From: Apteryx mantelli
Lineage: Eukaryota; Chordata; Aves; Apterygiformes; Apterygidae
NCBI RefSeq assembly: GCF_036417845.1
Contig: NC_089979.1
Location: 115,539,415-115,603,414, forward strand
DNA: 64,000 nucleotides
Direction: 5' to 3'
The translations under genes and the position numbers were made by a program. Shown here piece by piece: positions 23,261-35,547 of this stretch. Below the pieces are notes generated by a model. The model saw only the letters and a program-made list of their open reading frames with translations, ran no database searches and was not told the origin of the DNA. How positions within the stretch are numbered: the first letter of the stretch is position 1; each line of letters begins with the position of its first letter.

Positions 23261-26200
23261 AAAGTTAAACAAGGGGATTTACTTCAAGACAAAACTTGAA
23301 CTGAACACTGCAGTGTTAGCAAGACTTGTTTTTTTTAGGTATAGCAAAATCTCAACATCATCACCATTAAGAGAGTTTTGCAACACCTTAAGTGTTCTCC
23401 AAACCACAGAATTGGGGGCCAAGCATAAGAGTTGGATGTTAAATATTGTTTTACTGTACAGAACTAACTTTTAGCTAAGGAGGGGTGTTTCATGTTGGAA
23501 ATGAGAGAGAGATGCATTTCTAGATACACTTCAGTATCAGTTGTTTTGATACATCTTGATTTTTTTCCTTTATAAAAAGGTTTGGGGAAGTAAATCCCAA
23601 CTTATTTTGTACATTTAGTGGAGTTATTTTGTGTAGTAGTACTTTGAATCATACTGCAAGAAGAATATAAATACGTGGAAGGATTTCAAAAGGGGTTTCA
23701 AGTATATGCATGTAATCAACAGAATAGTAGCAGAGAACCTGCAAGCTGAAATTAGGGAAAGTTCTGTGTACTTCACTAACCTTGGGGACTGACAGCAAGA
23801 TTCTTTTCTAAATAATCTTGCAAGGCAGACTTGACTGAAAAGATTGATACAGCTATAAACTGCATTAGAGCAAGTGTCTCTTTTTGAAAGATCAACAATT
23901 AGTGATACAAATCTGTAATTTGAGGACCTAGATGTTTATAGGTACCTTGCAAAGGGTAAAAAGGAGTGTAGATTTGCTTTGAAAGGACTAGATCATGTTT
24001 GATCTTTTACAGAACCTAGTCTCTTCAGTTGCATTTATAACAAAATAATGCATGATAAAGCTCTAACATCACTGGCCACTAACAATGAAATTCAGGAACA
24101 GTAGACTAAAATGCACTTAAGAGCCTTTTTTGAGAGCTCTCTCAACCTTTGGAAAAGACGACAGGGAAAGTATATGTTGAAAATGTGTTTTCTCCCACCT
24201 TTAAACTCTTAAATGTCCAAAAGTAATTTAGTAAGAAACAAAGTCCCATACCTTGTCAGTCATTCACAGTACTTCCTGGGGAAAACAAGATGGACAAGGC
24301 CTACTTATAAAAAGATTCTTTACTGCTCTTTCCCCTCCATTGCTTTGGTGATTTTACATCTTGAATAAGCAATGGCAACAAAAGGAAAACCTGTTTGCTA
24401 GTGAAGCATGTGATTTTAGATATTGTTATATCCTAGCAACTTTATAAAAGGTGTATTAATCACAGCAGTAGCTTTAGGTCAAACTACTCATCAACTGTCT
24501 TATTTCCAGAGCTTGAATATTCTGGAGGGGTTTTTTTTAATCTTCCAGTGTTGTTATTTAGCAAATCTCCCTGTCATGGGATCGTCTCAATAGTGACTCC
24601 CAGCAGTTCTCTGTATCAGCATTCTCACAAACTAAGTAGAAGCTCCTGGCTCTTTCACCAGAAAAAGTTCTAACAGTTGAAATAGCATGAGAAGATTTAT
24701 AACAGCCTTGTACATCTGATGCTGAGGAAGTGTGCTTATAGCGTTGGTGATTGTTGAAAAGATGCTAGAAGCCACAGGTAATGAAGTATTCGCCTGGTAC
24801 ATTCCAAGAGACATCTTGCACAGAATTCACTAGAGCAGAGCTAACCCAAAGGCCTCTTTGGTTATTCTAGCTTTTGTTATTTAAGATTCTTCTGAAGCTT
24901 AGTTTAATTAAAACAAATTTATATTTTCCTTATAATCTTTCATCCCCCACGACCTGTTTTATAGAGTTTTACATATCAGAGTTCACTATTTGAACAATCT
25001 AGTAGAACACCTTAGAGGAAGGGCATTCTTTTTAGCAAATGCAATTTAAGAAGAATCTTTTGAAATACTAAATCCCCATTCTGTGTCAGACTAAAGGTCT
25101 TTTCCAGTGGTGGTCAATAGTAGATGCCTAGGCAACAGAACAGGGCAAGCTATAGTGATATTTCTCTTATTTCACCAAAATGCTGCCTCAGCCTCCACTG
25201 CTTGCAGTGCGGGTACTTTGAGTCATACATGTTTCCGCATTTAGTAGCCTTGTATGGATTTTTCTTTAACATCCAGTCACTTCTTGTAAACTCCAGTATT
25301 CAATTTCCTTCAGCAAGGAGCTCTGCAGATTAATTACGCAATGTAATGAAATATCATATTTTCAAACTGTCCCCTGCTCATTTCATATACTCTAATTCTT
25401 GTATTGTAAAGCATGTGAACTGATTCCTATTCATCTTCTCCATGCCATTTGCAGTTTTATAGATTACTGTCATATTCCCAGCCCCTCCATCACTCTTTTT
25501 GTGTTTGTTTCCTCTTTTTAGTCTTTCCTCATACAAGAGCTCTTTTGCGCATTTGAGCATTGTCTTCCCCTCTCTGCCATTTTCTAAACCTCCATGTAAA
25601 GATGATTTTTTGTAGGTCTCTGCTCAAGCTCATAAAAGCATAGCCAGTTCCAGCAAAGTTAGTTAGCCCAGTTTCAGTACAGTACAAGTTTTTAACAGTG
25701 GTGACTAGCAACCAGTGTTAGTGCTAGGAAGCACAATTCATTTCCTCATTTGGCATTTTAAAAAGTGCCAAAGCTGGCATTTAAGAGATGCTAGGTCTTT
25801 TAGGAATATGTAGACTATGAACAATAATAAATTCAAGAACCATTTATATTAATGGAAAATGATTCTATGTAGACATAAATCCAGAAAGCAGAAGAGGAAG
25901 CCATATTCTTGCAAGACTGATTAGCCTTATATTTAAGTCTTAACTATTGGACTACTTAACATATCTTGCTCAAAGGAAAGAATCACTAGCAAAAATGTTG
26001 GTTCTCTTTTGCAGGCTTGGTTATTTCCATTTGAAAGCCATACTGAAATTTGAGTGGTAATAATATTGTAATCATAGTCCTGTGAATCTACATAAATCTT
26101 GTAAAAGGGAATGTTTATGCCACACAGATGCTAGCAAACTGAAAAGTATAGAATTAAAACCTGACAAGCCAACACACCACTGGCTCCAGCTTAGCTATTA

Positions 26201-28070
26201 CACCCCACCCGCTTTGCCACAGAGGTTTTAGCTAAAATAATGCTTTAGAAATTCTGAGTCACAGACAATAAGTCTGTCCAACAAAACAGCCAGTATGGGA
26301 GTCTCAGAGGCCTCTACTGTTTGTTGCTGCTTTGCCAAGCAGCAAATAGATTCTTCAGCTGCCCTTCAGTAGATTTTGCAGAAGGCATGTGAAATCTTTA
26401 AGGACAATACAATACTGCTACAGTTAAAAGTTTATAATACTGCCAGTACTGCAGTTACTCATCACTGGGCTATCAAGCTTCACATGGAACAACAAACTGA
26501 CACATATATGTATCTCTAACTAGAGATTAGATCTCAGGAATCATTGTGGCTAGTTACCTGATTGAATGAAAGAGCCTGGGCTTTGATTCACAGCCTTTTA
26601 AAATACAGTTTGCAGCTCAGCCTTTCTGAATCATGACCATTTTATTCACTGAAATATTCCTTACAGGTTGTCATTTAGCCTCCAAGTTGAGCAGATTCCA
26701 GCACTCATTCTACCCATCAGAATAAAGTCTGGGAGAACTGTCTCCCCTCTAAGAAAAAATTACTTAGCCCTGTATTATTCAGGGCAAGGATGGTATGAAA
26801 AAGCTCTTTGCTTGAAGGAAACCTCTCCCCCCCCCTTTTTTTTCCCTCTCCTTTGAGGTTCTGATGCAATGCATATCCTTAATAGAAGGTTTATGCAGCA
26901 CAAAAGCCAAATAAGGATTTGTATTCTGTATTTTGTTGTGGTGTTCAGGGTGGAGGGGAAAATAAAAACTTAGTATCACACTGTTAATGTGGATCCTTTC
27001 CCCTAATAGCTTGGGGGAAAGGCTGTAATTACTATAGCTCTTTAACAAGTAAATCCCTACAAGTGCTATTAAGAAATAGCAAGAGCAAGGATCATTTGGG
27101 TGCAGGAGGGAAACCTCAATATTGCTCACTGACAGGAAATAAAGTGTAAGCTCAGTTACAGGTCAAAGTAGTAATAGGTATGCACAGAGTCTGAATGCAG
27201 CTACAGGAGATGCTACTTTTATCCCCATGGGTTATTCTAGGGTACAGACAGAATAAGTACATGGAGACAGGAGGTTGAGGAGGCAGAAGATAAGTCCTGT
27301 CCCCAGCCCCCATGTTAAAGAAAAACTAGTTTCTACAATTTCACTGTCTTCCTCACTCACACTACCACTTTATTCATTGTTCTCACATGGCAATACTACC
27401 TTCCATAGACTAAAGATAGTCAAGAATCATGAGCTATCCACTTCATCTAGGTAAGTCTGCTCCAGTTATTCATAATATAGCTCAGCAAGAGACCTAGTTT
27501 TATCTTGCTAGTACTACAGGAATGTCTATATATAGAGATCTGCCAAGGACAGTATCAAGGACAGTGATAGGAGTCATCAATAACAAGTCAGGGAAAGGGG
27601 GTAATGCCACTATTTAAAAACTTGCTTCACCTCCGAAGTCTACCTCTCCAGTTAGGTGTTTCCATGATTTAGCTATTCTTTTTCATAGAAAAGAAGGGGA
27701 GGGAAAGCACCACATCTGTTCAGTGCTAATTTTTTTTATAGTTGTCAGTCATGCATTTAAAGGTAAGTTAAGAGCTGAGGAACTGCCTTGAAATTGTAAG
27801 TCAGAACTTGACTTGCCACAGCTTTGAGTATTTTCCTTTATACTTCTGCAGAAACAACTTTACAAAAACCCCATTGATTACTGATGGAAGAAAATCTTGC
27901 ACTTACATCTACACCATACAGGCAAGCTGACTATGAGATGAGATGAACTAAGAGGCATCATAGTCCTGCAGAGCTTAACAGCAGCAGCAAGCTGGTATGC
28001 AATAATAGCATTGATACACATACATCCCTATCAGAAGCTTTTTTGCCTCCCTGTGTAGATGGAATACAAG
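23261..28070. other. Intergenic region between RP9 and bucky ball 3' ends
   Basis: RP9 and the minus-strand bucky ball gene converge here. I see no exon-like open frames with joining splice sites. The only recognisable element is an L3-type LINE fossil at 25085-25660. The rest is AT-rich unique-looking DNA. Confidence 0.6.
25085..25660 (-). mobile_element. Ancient L3/CR1-type LINE fossil
   Basis: Read on the plus strand, this stretch resembles the antisense of the L3 (CR1 clade) 3' end. It opens with GTGTCAGACTAAAGGTC, then GGTCAATAGTAGATGCCTAGG and AACAGAACAGGGCAAG. A region like the C-terminal LINE coding sequence follows, including GCCATTTGCAGTTTTATAGA, CTTTCCTCATACAAGAGCTC and CATTTGAGCATTGTCTTCCC. 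On the minus strand 25560-25378 reads LLYEERLKRG and NMTVIYKTANGMEKM, like the end of a CR1/L3 reverse-transcriptase polyprotein. It is strongly diverged and 5'-truncated, so it is an old amniote insertion. Confidence 0.7.
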
Positions 28071-28091
28071 TCTCAGTGCAATTCTATTAAA

Positions 28092-28097
28092 TTTATT
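28092..28097 (-). terminator. Candidate polyadenylation signal of bucky ball
   Basis: An AATAAA hexamer on the minus strand (TTTATT on plus) lies about 215 bases beyond the bucky ball stop codon at 28315-28313. It is the first canonical signal I notice at a reasonable distance and would give a short 3'UTR. Other signals further left are possible. Confidence 0.4.
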
Positions 28098-28312
28098 ATT
28101 TAAATAGTGGGTGTGCTATTTACAAAAGGTGGCTTAATTTAGTGTTAAATACTTCATTCCATTTTTTTAATAGCATCCTCAGTCTTTACAGTGTTACTTC
28201 TTACCCTTTAGGACTGCACAGCAACTTACAAAATATACAAGAGTAATTAACTTATGGATTTACAGAAACTTCAGATACAATTGCATTCCCCCTCCTGCCC
28301 CAATATTTGCAG

Positions 28313-31300
28313 TTATCTTTTCTTATAGAGTGACCTTCTGGTTCCACGTCCTTAAAGGAAAAAAAAGAAAAAAACAATCTTGAGTTACACACTCTGCCTC
28401 CAAACAATGTATGTCAGTTTGCTTCCAAAGGAAGACTAGACATCAATAACTGGCTTTTCTTATTGCAGGAGAGGACACTGGTGGTTGAGATTAGAACTAT
28501 GTACTCAACTTCCCAGCAAGGATGAACTCTGAAGGAAGGGTGCTGGACCAGTATAACAGAACAATAGGAGTTCCACATCAAACAAGCATGTTTTCAGTGT
28601 GCTCTGTAACTACACTGAAGTTTATGGAGGCATCCAAGACACATTGACTACTTCCAGGGAAAATATAGCAGATAATTGCATAATTACAAACTATCCCAGC
28701 TACTCTTACTAAAGGAGATGAGAAATTAAAGGTATAACACTGCCATTTAAATAATCAGACTTGAGGACTGACAACAATTTAGACTAACAGGACACTTCAG
28801 TCATTTTAAGTTGTTTCAGACTCTAGAAATATGAGTACTCCTCTGCTTAATATTGTGTTGACCGAGAAAAAAGGAGCATCTTTTCCTCATGTTATTTCCT
28901 CATTGGATATTCTAGTTAGCTTTAGTATGCCAAATTGTTCTTTCCCAGAAGAAAGTCTGATCTTTAAGTAGCTTCTTATGCATACTGATCCTTTTTGATT
29001 TATAGCCATTCTATAATCTCCCACAGATGCACTAAAAGCTTATTATTGAACCTACTTAGTCAATGTGATTTGCCCCTCCAATGTTCTTCACCTTCCTCTA
29101 AAATAGCAACAAGGTCCTACTCCATAAAGTTTAAGTTCTTTAGAACTATTTATACACATTTGTGATGCATCATATTGCAATATTTTGGCCAAGACAGTTC
29201 TGTAGTTTAGAGAAAGGCATGCACTGCAAGAAGTGACCTAGGACCCAACATTTCAGTAGTAAAACAATCTGGAAAGCAACTAGACCAAAATAATGTGCGG
29301 GTTTTTTTTTTAAAAACTGTAACACGTTCAATGCTACAACACTATTCACAGCAAAGTGAGTGAGTGTTCAAAGTTTAACTTTTTCTCTCCTTATTTTGTT
29401 TGCATATGCTGTCATTTCACAGATGATCCAATATCCTCACAGATCAAACTGAGAAACATTTTTCCTTGGGATGGTAACAAACTATTTAAGAGTCATTTTT
29501 GTAGCTATATACCAACCTTTGCGTACATTACTTTTAGGCATCTCCCACACTTCCATTTCTTCCACCTCACATCTTGTGTCTCTGCGTTTGGAAGGGGGCT
29601 TGCCTATTCTTTTCTTCTTTGGCTTAACCAAAGGCAGGCAATCTAAATAGCCAGATACAACCAAGTCACTAATAAAGCAAATTTAAGCTTGATTTTCCCC
29701 TATTGCTCTCAAGAAATAGTATTTTTTCCCTTCCCTGTATATTGCTCTGTACCCATTTCAGCAGCAGCTAAAACTGACATTACATCTGCCAAGCAAAAAC
29801 TTTATGTCTGCAATATTTAGTCACTATGTAACCATGACTCTGGCTCATTATATTTTGGGATATAACTTCCATAGACCTTAATGTGGCAGAAAGAGCCCAG
29901 TGAGGGTTGGCTAATTCCGCTCCAGTTCACCATTCAAGTGTTCAGGACTAACTGATTGCTGTTCAAGTCAAGTGACTCAATTCACCTATTGTCTTAATAA
30001 AATGACTTGCCACTCCGGATCTAAGTAATGCACTGCAAGTGTCCAGTTCTAGAAGTCAAATTTAGCATGTGATATCATTACTAAAGCAACATATTTTGTT
30101 TAGCCAGAACCCCTTACTTGAGGGGCACTTAATTTAAATTAACTTTGAAGAAACTACAGTCCTAAGATAAAAGCCAGGTTTTATAAAGGTAGTATTTTAG
30201 TGCTTCTGAATCTCAGGAAGTGAGATTCATTGGCATGAACACACCATTTGGAAGAAACGGATTCCCACTTATCTAAAACCAAATGCGATAGCTTACTCTG
30301 ACTACGCTGGGAAAGGAGAAAATAATGCATAGCCCAGCACCCTCAGTCTGCTCTATCATCTGAGACTTAAGAAAGCAAGGGACATGCTGAAAGTTAAGTT
30401 ATTTTACAAGCATTTTATTTTTATGAATTGCTGTAAGGAATTACTGAAAATTCTGCTAAAGTTGAGAGTTTCCAACTTTGATGGGGCAGACCAGCTTAAA
30501 AGCATTTTGATGAAGTCTGTACCAAATTACTAATACAGAAGGACATAAGCCTTCCCATGCAGGAGACAAACCCCAAACCCTTACTTGCTCAAGCAGGAAA
30601 GCAATACAGAGAAATCAACACTAAAGAATATTCTGCTGGGCAGTTGATGCAGGGACCCTGATGTATAATATCACTGAGCTAAGGCCAACAAGGGAAGAGA
30701 AATAAGTTATCAATCTATTCTGAAGATAACTTCATACTCAGTTACTTGATAGACTGGTCATGTAACACTTGAAAGCATGTGACCAAAGAGAATAGCAATA
30801 CTCAGAACAGGGTAAATGCTAGAGTTGTTCTAACAGCACTTAAGCTGAGAAATGCCTTTGAAGAGCATCTAGAAACAGAGATGAACTTTAAGTAGATCTT
30901 AATTACAAAGAAAAACATTCACTTTAGAAAAAAAAATCTATAACCTTTTACTTTTACAGAATAATTTTGACTTCTTCCTCTTTTCCTTAACCATATCAGG
31001 TAATGAATAATCTCAAGATAATTTGACAGGCACCAAACTATAAACTTAGGAGTCTTTAGAGTGATTAGAGATCAGTTAGCATGCCCACATACATTAAAAC
31101 ACACACATGAACTTGGATCTGTCAGTTCAAGACATCAAGACAACAGTGATTTCTTAATAGAGAGATTTGTGCTCAGACTTTTAGCAATAACGGGGCAACT
31201 GTTGGTCCACGCTAGTTTCTCTGAACATTAGCCTATGTAGCTATAACAGATGACTTGCTCTATGTTCTACTCATCAGGGTTTGGCAGTACCACTGTGAAT

Positions 31301-34300
31301 GCACTTAAAAGAAGCATTAGCTGGGTAAAGAATTAATACTACTGTTTATGCAATAGAAGCTTTGCACAATTAAAGGCTTGGCCACATCAAGATTTCCCAC
31401 AGTATCTTTAGAGACAAACAGCTGCAGTACATCGTTATTCATGTATTTGAGTTGGATGTGAAACATCCTGAGAAGTATTGGACTGACAGGCCTTTTCATC
31501 AATACCAGTGCAGTAAGAATTAGTTTTATTACCTTCAAATCTTATTAAATTGCAAGCTGTGGTATTTTGTATCATATCCTTTTGAATATTTAAAAAAAGA
31601 GAACAAAACACACTGAGGAAAGAAGTTGTACCTTGTTCTTTGCTCTTGGCTGGAGGTGAGAGACTACTATGTATTCTGCTGGTAAATTTGGGTTTAGCAC
31701 CACTTCTAATCCAAAACTCTTCAGCTGGTATCACCATGTTTTCCCTTAACAGTCTTCCTAAATAAGAAGAGTTGATTTCAGGTCAGTATCTAGTTTTGCT
31801 AGTATTAATACGCTATTTTAGCTACAATACAAGGTTAAACAAAGGCAACCACTGAATCTAATTTAAGTCTGTTAAAAACCAAGAAGATAACTTTCTAGAG
31901 ATTCCACTTCACAAAAATTAACAGCAGCTTCAGATTTAATTATAGAAAATAAAACTTTAAGAACACTAACCATGTTATTAGAACTGGACCAGCCTGTTTT
32001 AGATGCCTTTCACAATACAGGACAGTGTATGAGAACAGCAGCCACAAGTGCCTTAGTAACCAGTTATGAACCTTGACTATAATCCTGCCAATTTCAACTA
32101 ATATCCACCTTTTATTAAATGGAATGTTCTTTTCCAGACCAAATTTGATACAATTTCACACTGATTTTTATGAAAGTATAGCAAAACCTTTTGCTAACAG
32201 TGGAGCAGCAGTAGCCAAGATAAAGAAAAAAATAATGATTTGACACTCCAGCTGTAGAGAATATAAACTATACAAGGTATGGCCATCAGGTTACAGGGAA
32301 ACAAGCCCTACTTAACCCACCTAACATGGGTGTGGAATAAGACAGTCAGAATGTTTGTATAGATTTAGATGATCAGTGTCCAAGATACCATTAAACAAGT
32401 GTAGTTCAAGTGACCTGAAGCTTATCAAACAAATAAATTGCTACTGAAGTCAGCATGATTAATATACTTCTATCTGACTCAAAAGAGAGTTTGATGTTAA
32501 AATCTGTGCTTTAATTCTCTGCTGGTTGTAAAAATGCAGAACCTTCATGCAACAAGCAAACTGCAGCAAACCCCTTCTGCCTCAAAAAAAATTCTTAAGT
32601 ACTCCTGGCTCTAAGTCAAACCTGAAGCTACCACATTCTTTGATCATTACAATTTGGAGTTACAATTAGGAGTTCCTTGTGTTTTCTAACTATTAACCAG
32701 CACCTTTTCCTCAGTGATTAGCTTACCTCCCAAGAACTTCTGTAGTATTCTCTTGTGTTCAAATCCCTCTTTTTTTGCTGTAGGCCTCTTTCTTCCATAA
32801 TACCCATAGTCACTGTATCCAACTTCATCCTGTTCCTTCCCTTTTGGCTTGTAAACTAGACCAATATTTTCACCAAGCCCACTACTAGTTTTTATTTTCT
32901 CTTGAGCAGGCCAGCTAATTAGTTGAGCTGGTATAGCTTTTTTAGGTGGTTTCCAAAGCACCTTCTGGCCAACTTGTCGGTAGACGCTTCCTTTATTAGG
33001 TGTCAAGATTCCATATGGAGTAGCTTCTTGAAAGAAATATTCAATTTCATCCACATCATCATCCTCTTCTTCATCCTCTCCATCTTCATCCTCTTCTTCT
33101 CCCATCACATAGTATTCTTCTGAGTCCTCAGCTTCTGACAAACTCTTAGCAGCTTTTTTCTTGAGAGAAAAGATTTTTTTCCGGCTAGAAGACCTAGGAA
33201 GGGTTCCCAGCTTTCTACCTTTACTGGAAGCCTCTTTAATCTTCATGCCTGAAGATTTTTGGACATCCTGGCTATCAAAACTGTTGATCTGCTCCCTTCC
33301 TACCACTTCATCTTCATTAAGGGACCCACCACTTTTAATTTTCTCTTTCTCCAAGCCCTCTGTACTTTCCTGGAAAGTATACATGCTTTTCTGAAGCACA
33401 TAGTCAGGGACAAAATAAGACACTGGGGCATTATCAAGTGATGAACCTTCCTCTCTAGAGGACATCTCCTCAGAAGAAAGACTGAGTACACTTTGACATT
33501 TCCGTTGTGGCAAACACACATTGTAGTTGTAGTTTGTGTCCATATTGTCCAAACAAGCCAGCCAGCTGTTAGAAGGAACATACTTCTCAACTGACTCATC
33601 ACACCAAATACTTTTATCAGTTTGACTTTCATTGGTTGCACTGTGGCTTAGATTCAGCTTTTTCTGCTGTAAACTCAAGTCACTCATTACCTCCATACTA
33701 GATGGAAGTAGTCCTGCTTGTTGCATAAGGCTGGACTCTTCGTGAGAAGTTTTTGAGCCTGTAGTTCTTTTAGAGCTAGATTTCTTGGCTACTAGCACAT
33801 CCTGTCTTGCCACTGGTTGATCAATGCTAACAGATCTGGCCAACTCTGCTATTTGCACTGCCATGGCTTCACCTGGAGGGGATTTTGCCCTTTGACTTGT
33901 AGTCCCCTGCTTTCCTGCATCCAACTTCACTTCATTATTTTGGACCTCCTTTTCTTGCATACTTTCAACACACTGTTTTGAAGGCAGAACAGCTTTTCTC
34001 TCATCTATGTAAGTTCCTGGCACCAATTTCTCCCCTTCATGAGGGCCATATATCATTCCTTCACACGAACTAACAGAAAATAAGTCACGCTGCACTATAT
34101 TCTCTGGGACTGGTTTACCACTTGCCACATCATACAAAGGAATAGTTTCTTTAAAGGACTTCCACAACTGAATTGCTGGAGAGCCATTTCCATATTCTAT
34201 TCTCACTTCTTCCTTCTCAAAAGCATAGCTTCCAGAAGGAAGGTTTCTATACTGTGTAGAGCTGGAAGGGCTCTTATTATGAAACTCTCTGTCTACAACA

Positions 34301-35531
34301 ATGGAAGATCCAGACGAATCTTGTTTCTCTGAAGTACTTTCAGTCTCTGTACCTATACCAGAAGAAACACAGGCCATATTTCCTGCATCACAACCTTTTG
34401 TTTCTATATGGGTATCTTGATGCTTTTTTGGCTTGTTTTCAGGCTGTCTAGGATCAGTCTGCGTTTCCTTTGTCTCTGTTTTTTTCCCAGGGGTACTATA
34501 GTGTCTAAATCGTGTTGCATGATAAAACATAGGGGAAGGTGGGGGAGCATTAAAATAAGGCCTTCTGCTAATTCTTGCATGCATTGGATGCTGTGGAACA
34601 AAAAATCCAGGGTACTCATGGAGTGCAACAGAATAAAATGGAAAATATGGATTTCCACTTCGGAAGCCTAGACAATGGGGTTAAAAAGAAAGAAAAAGAC
34701 AAATGTATCTTCTTTCCAAAAGAAATTATTCTGATTAATAATTGCTTGCATACACAGGGACCTTCACAAGATCTGACCCTTAAAGTAGTACACTTCAACC
34801 ATCAACACTTGAAAGCAAGTCTTGCACAGAAACCCCAGAAAGGGTTCCTTGTTATGGAACAGCTTATCTGGGCAGCTGCACTCTGCAATCAGAGTTTGAT
34901 TTTGTCCCTGGAGCATGCACTGATCAGCTTTCCATATTTTCTGCTATTTTACCCACCAAGCCATAGTATTGTCTTTAAAAAGACAGCTCCAGTTACAGGT
35001 AGCAATTAGCTTATGTATACTATTTACATTATATATTTAACAATACTGTTTGTGTGCTTTATTTGTATTTACACATATATATAGTGTGTGTACATTTATG
35101 AAGCTCATTTACACACACATATTCATTCTTAGGCATATTCTACAACCCTGTAAGTTACTTAATATTTTGCTTAGCTTCCATTCTGCAGAAACAGATACCT
35201 TTCAATCGCACTACACAGTTAACTAACACAAAAATTGGATCTTTGAAGACTAAAAGATTACATTAATTCCACTCAACTCTCAAAAAGCTTCTAAACATAA
35301 AAGCATACACACACACTGATCTCCTCCCCTCTAGTACTAATTTACGAAGCATAACTACTTTAGATGGCTTTCATTTACCTTACCTGGTGCAGGTACACAG
35401 TAGGGATTATATGCATGACTGAGGTACCACGGATTTGGAAAAGGCTGTTGTGCTGTTGGCTGGGCATAAAAAAAGGGTCTTGTGTGGTTTGTGGAATATG
35501 ATCCACCTTCTGAAGCTGAGGCAGTGTTCAT
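28313..35531 (-). CDS. BUC: Bucky ball / Velo1 ortholog, germ-plasm organiser
   Basis: Five coding exons on the minus strand join to 792 aa: 35531-35384, 34667-32727, 31757-31632, 29642-29517 and 28350-28313. In zebrafish Buc is a disordered, self-assembling scaffold of the Balbiani body and germ plasm; Velo1 is its frog counterpart. The N-terminus (about residues 14-112) matches the BUVE region: NHTRPFFYAQP, then PYCVPAPGFRSGNPYFPFYS, HEYPGFFVPQHPMHARISRR and RFRHYSTPGKKTETKETQTD. The middle is low-complexity and Ser/Glu/Lys-rich. Residues 572-590 are an acidic run, followed by a conserved-looking block (EIEYFF, ATPYGILTPNKG, GQKVLWKPPKKAIPAQLISW). The C-terminal exons encode ENMVIPAEEFWIRSGAKPKF, a basic KPKKKRIGKPPSKRR segment and an end GRGTRRSLYKKR. 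The first coding exon starts 16 bases after an acceptor at 35547, so a 5' non-coding exon exists. Reading through the exon 2 donor (GGAG|GTAAGC) gives a false stop at 32686. The last donor (AAAG|GTTGGT) is weak. Identity is strong; the function in birds is inferred. Confidence 0.9.
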
Positions 35532-35547
35532 TTTTTCTTTTTAAACA

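Noticed and set aside
32686-32726. Stop codon at 32686-32688 as the end of the Buc protein
   Set aside because: A near-consensus donor precedes it, and three in-phase downstream exons encode a plausible conserved C-terminus. It is kept only as a possible intron-retention form.
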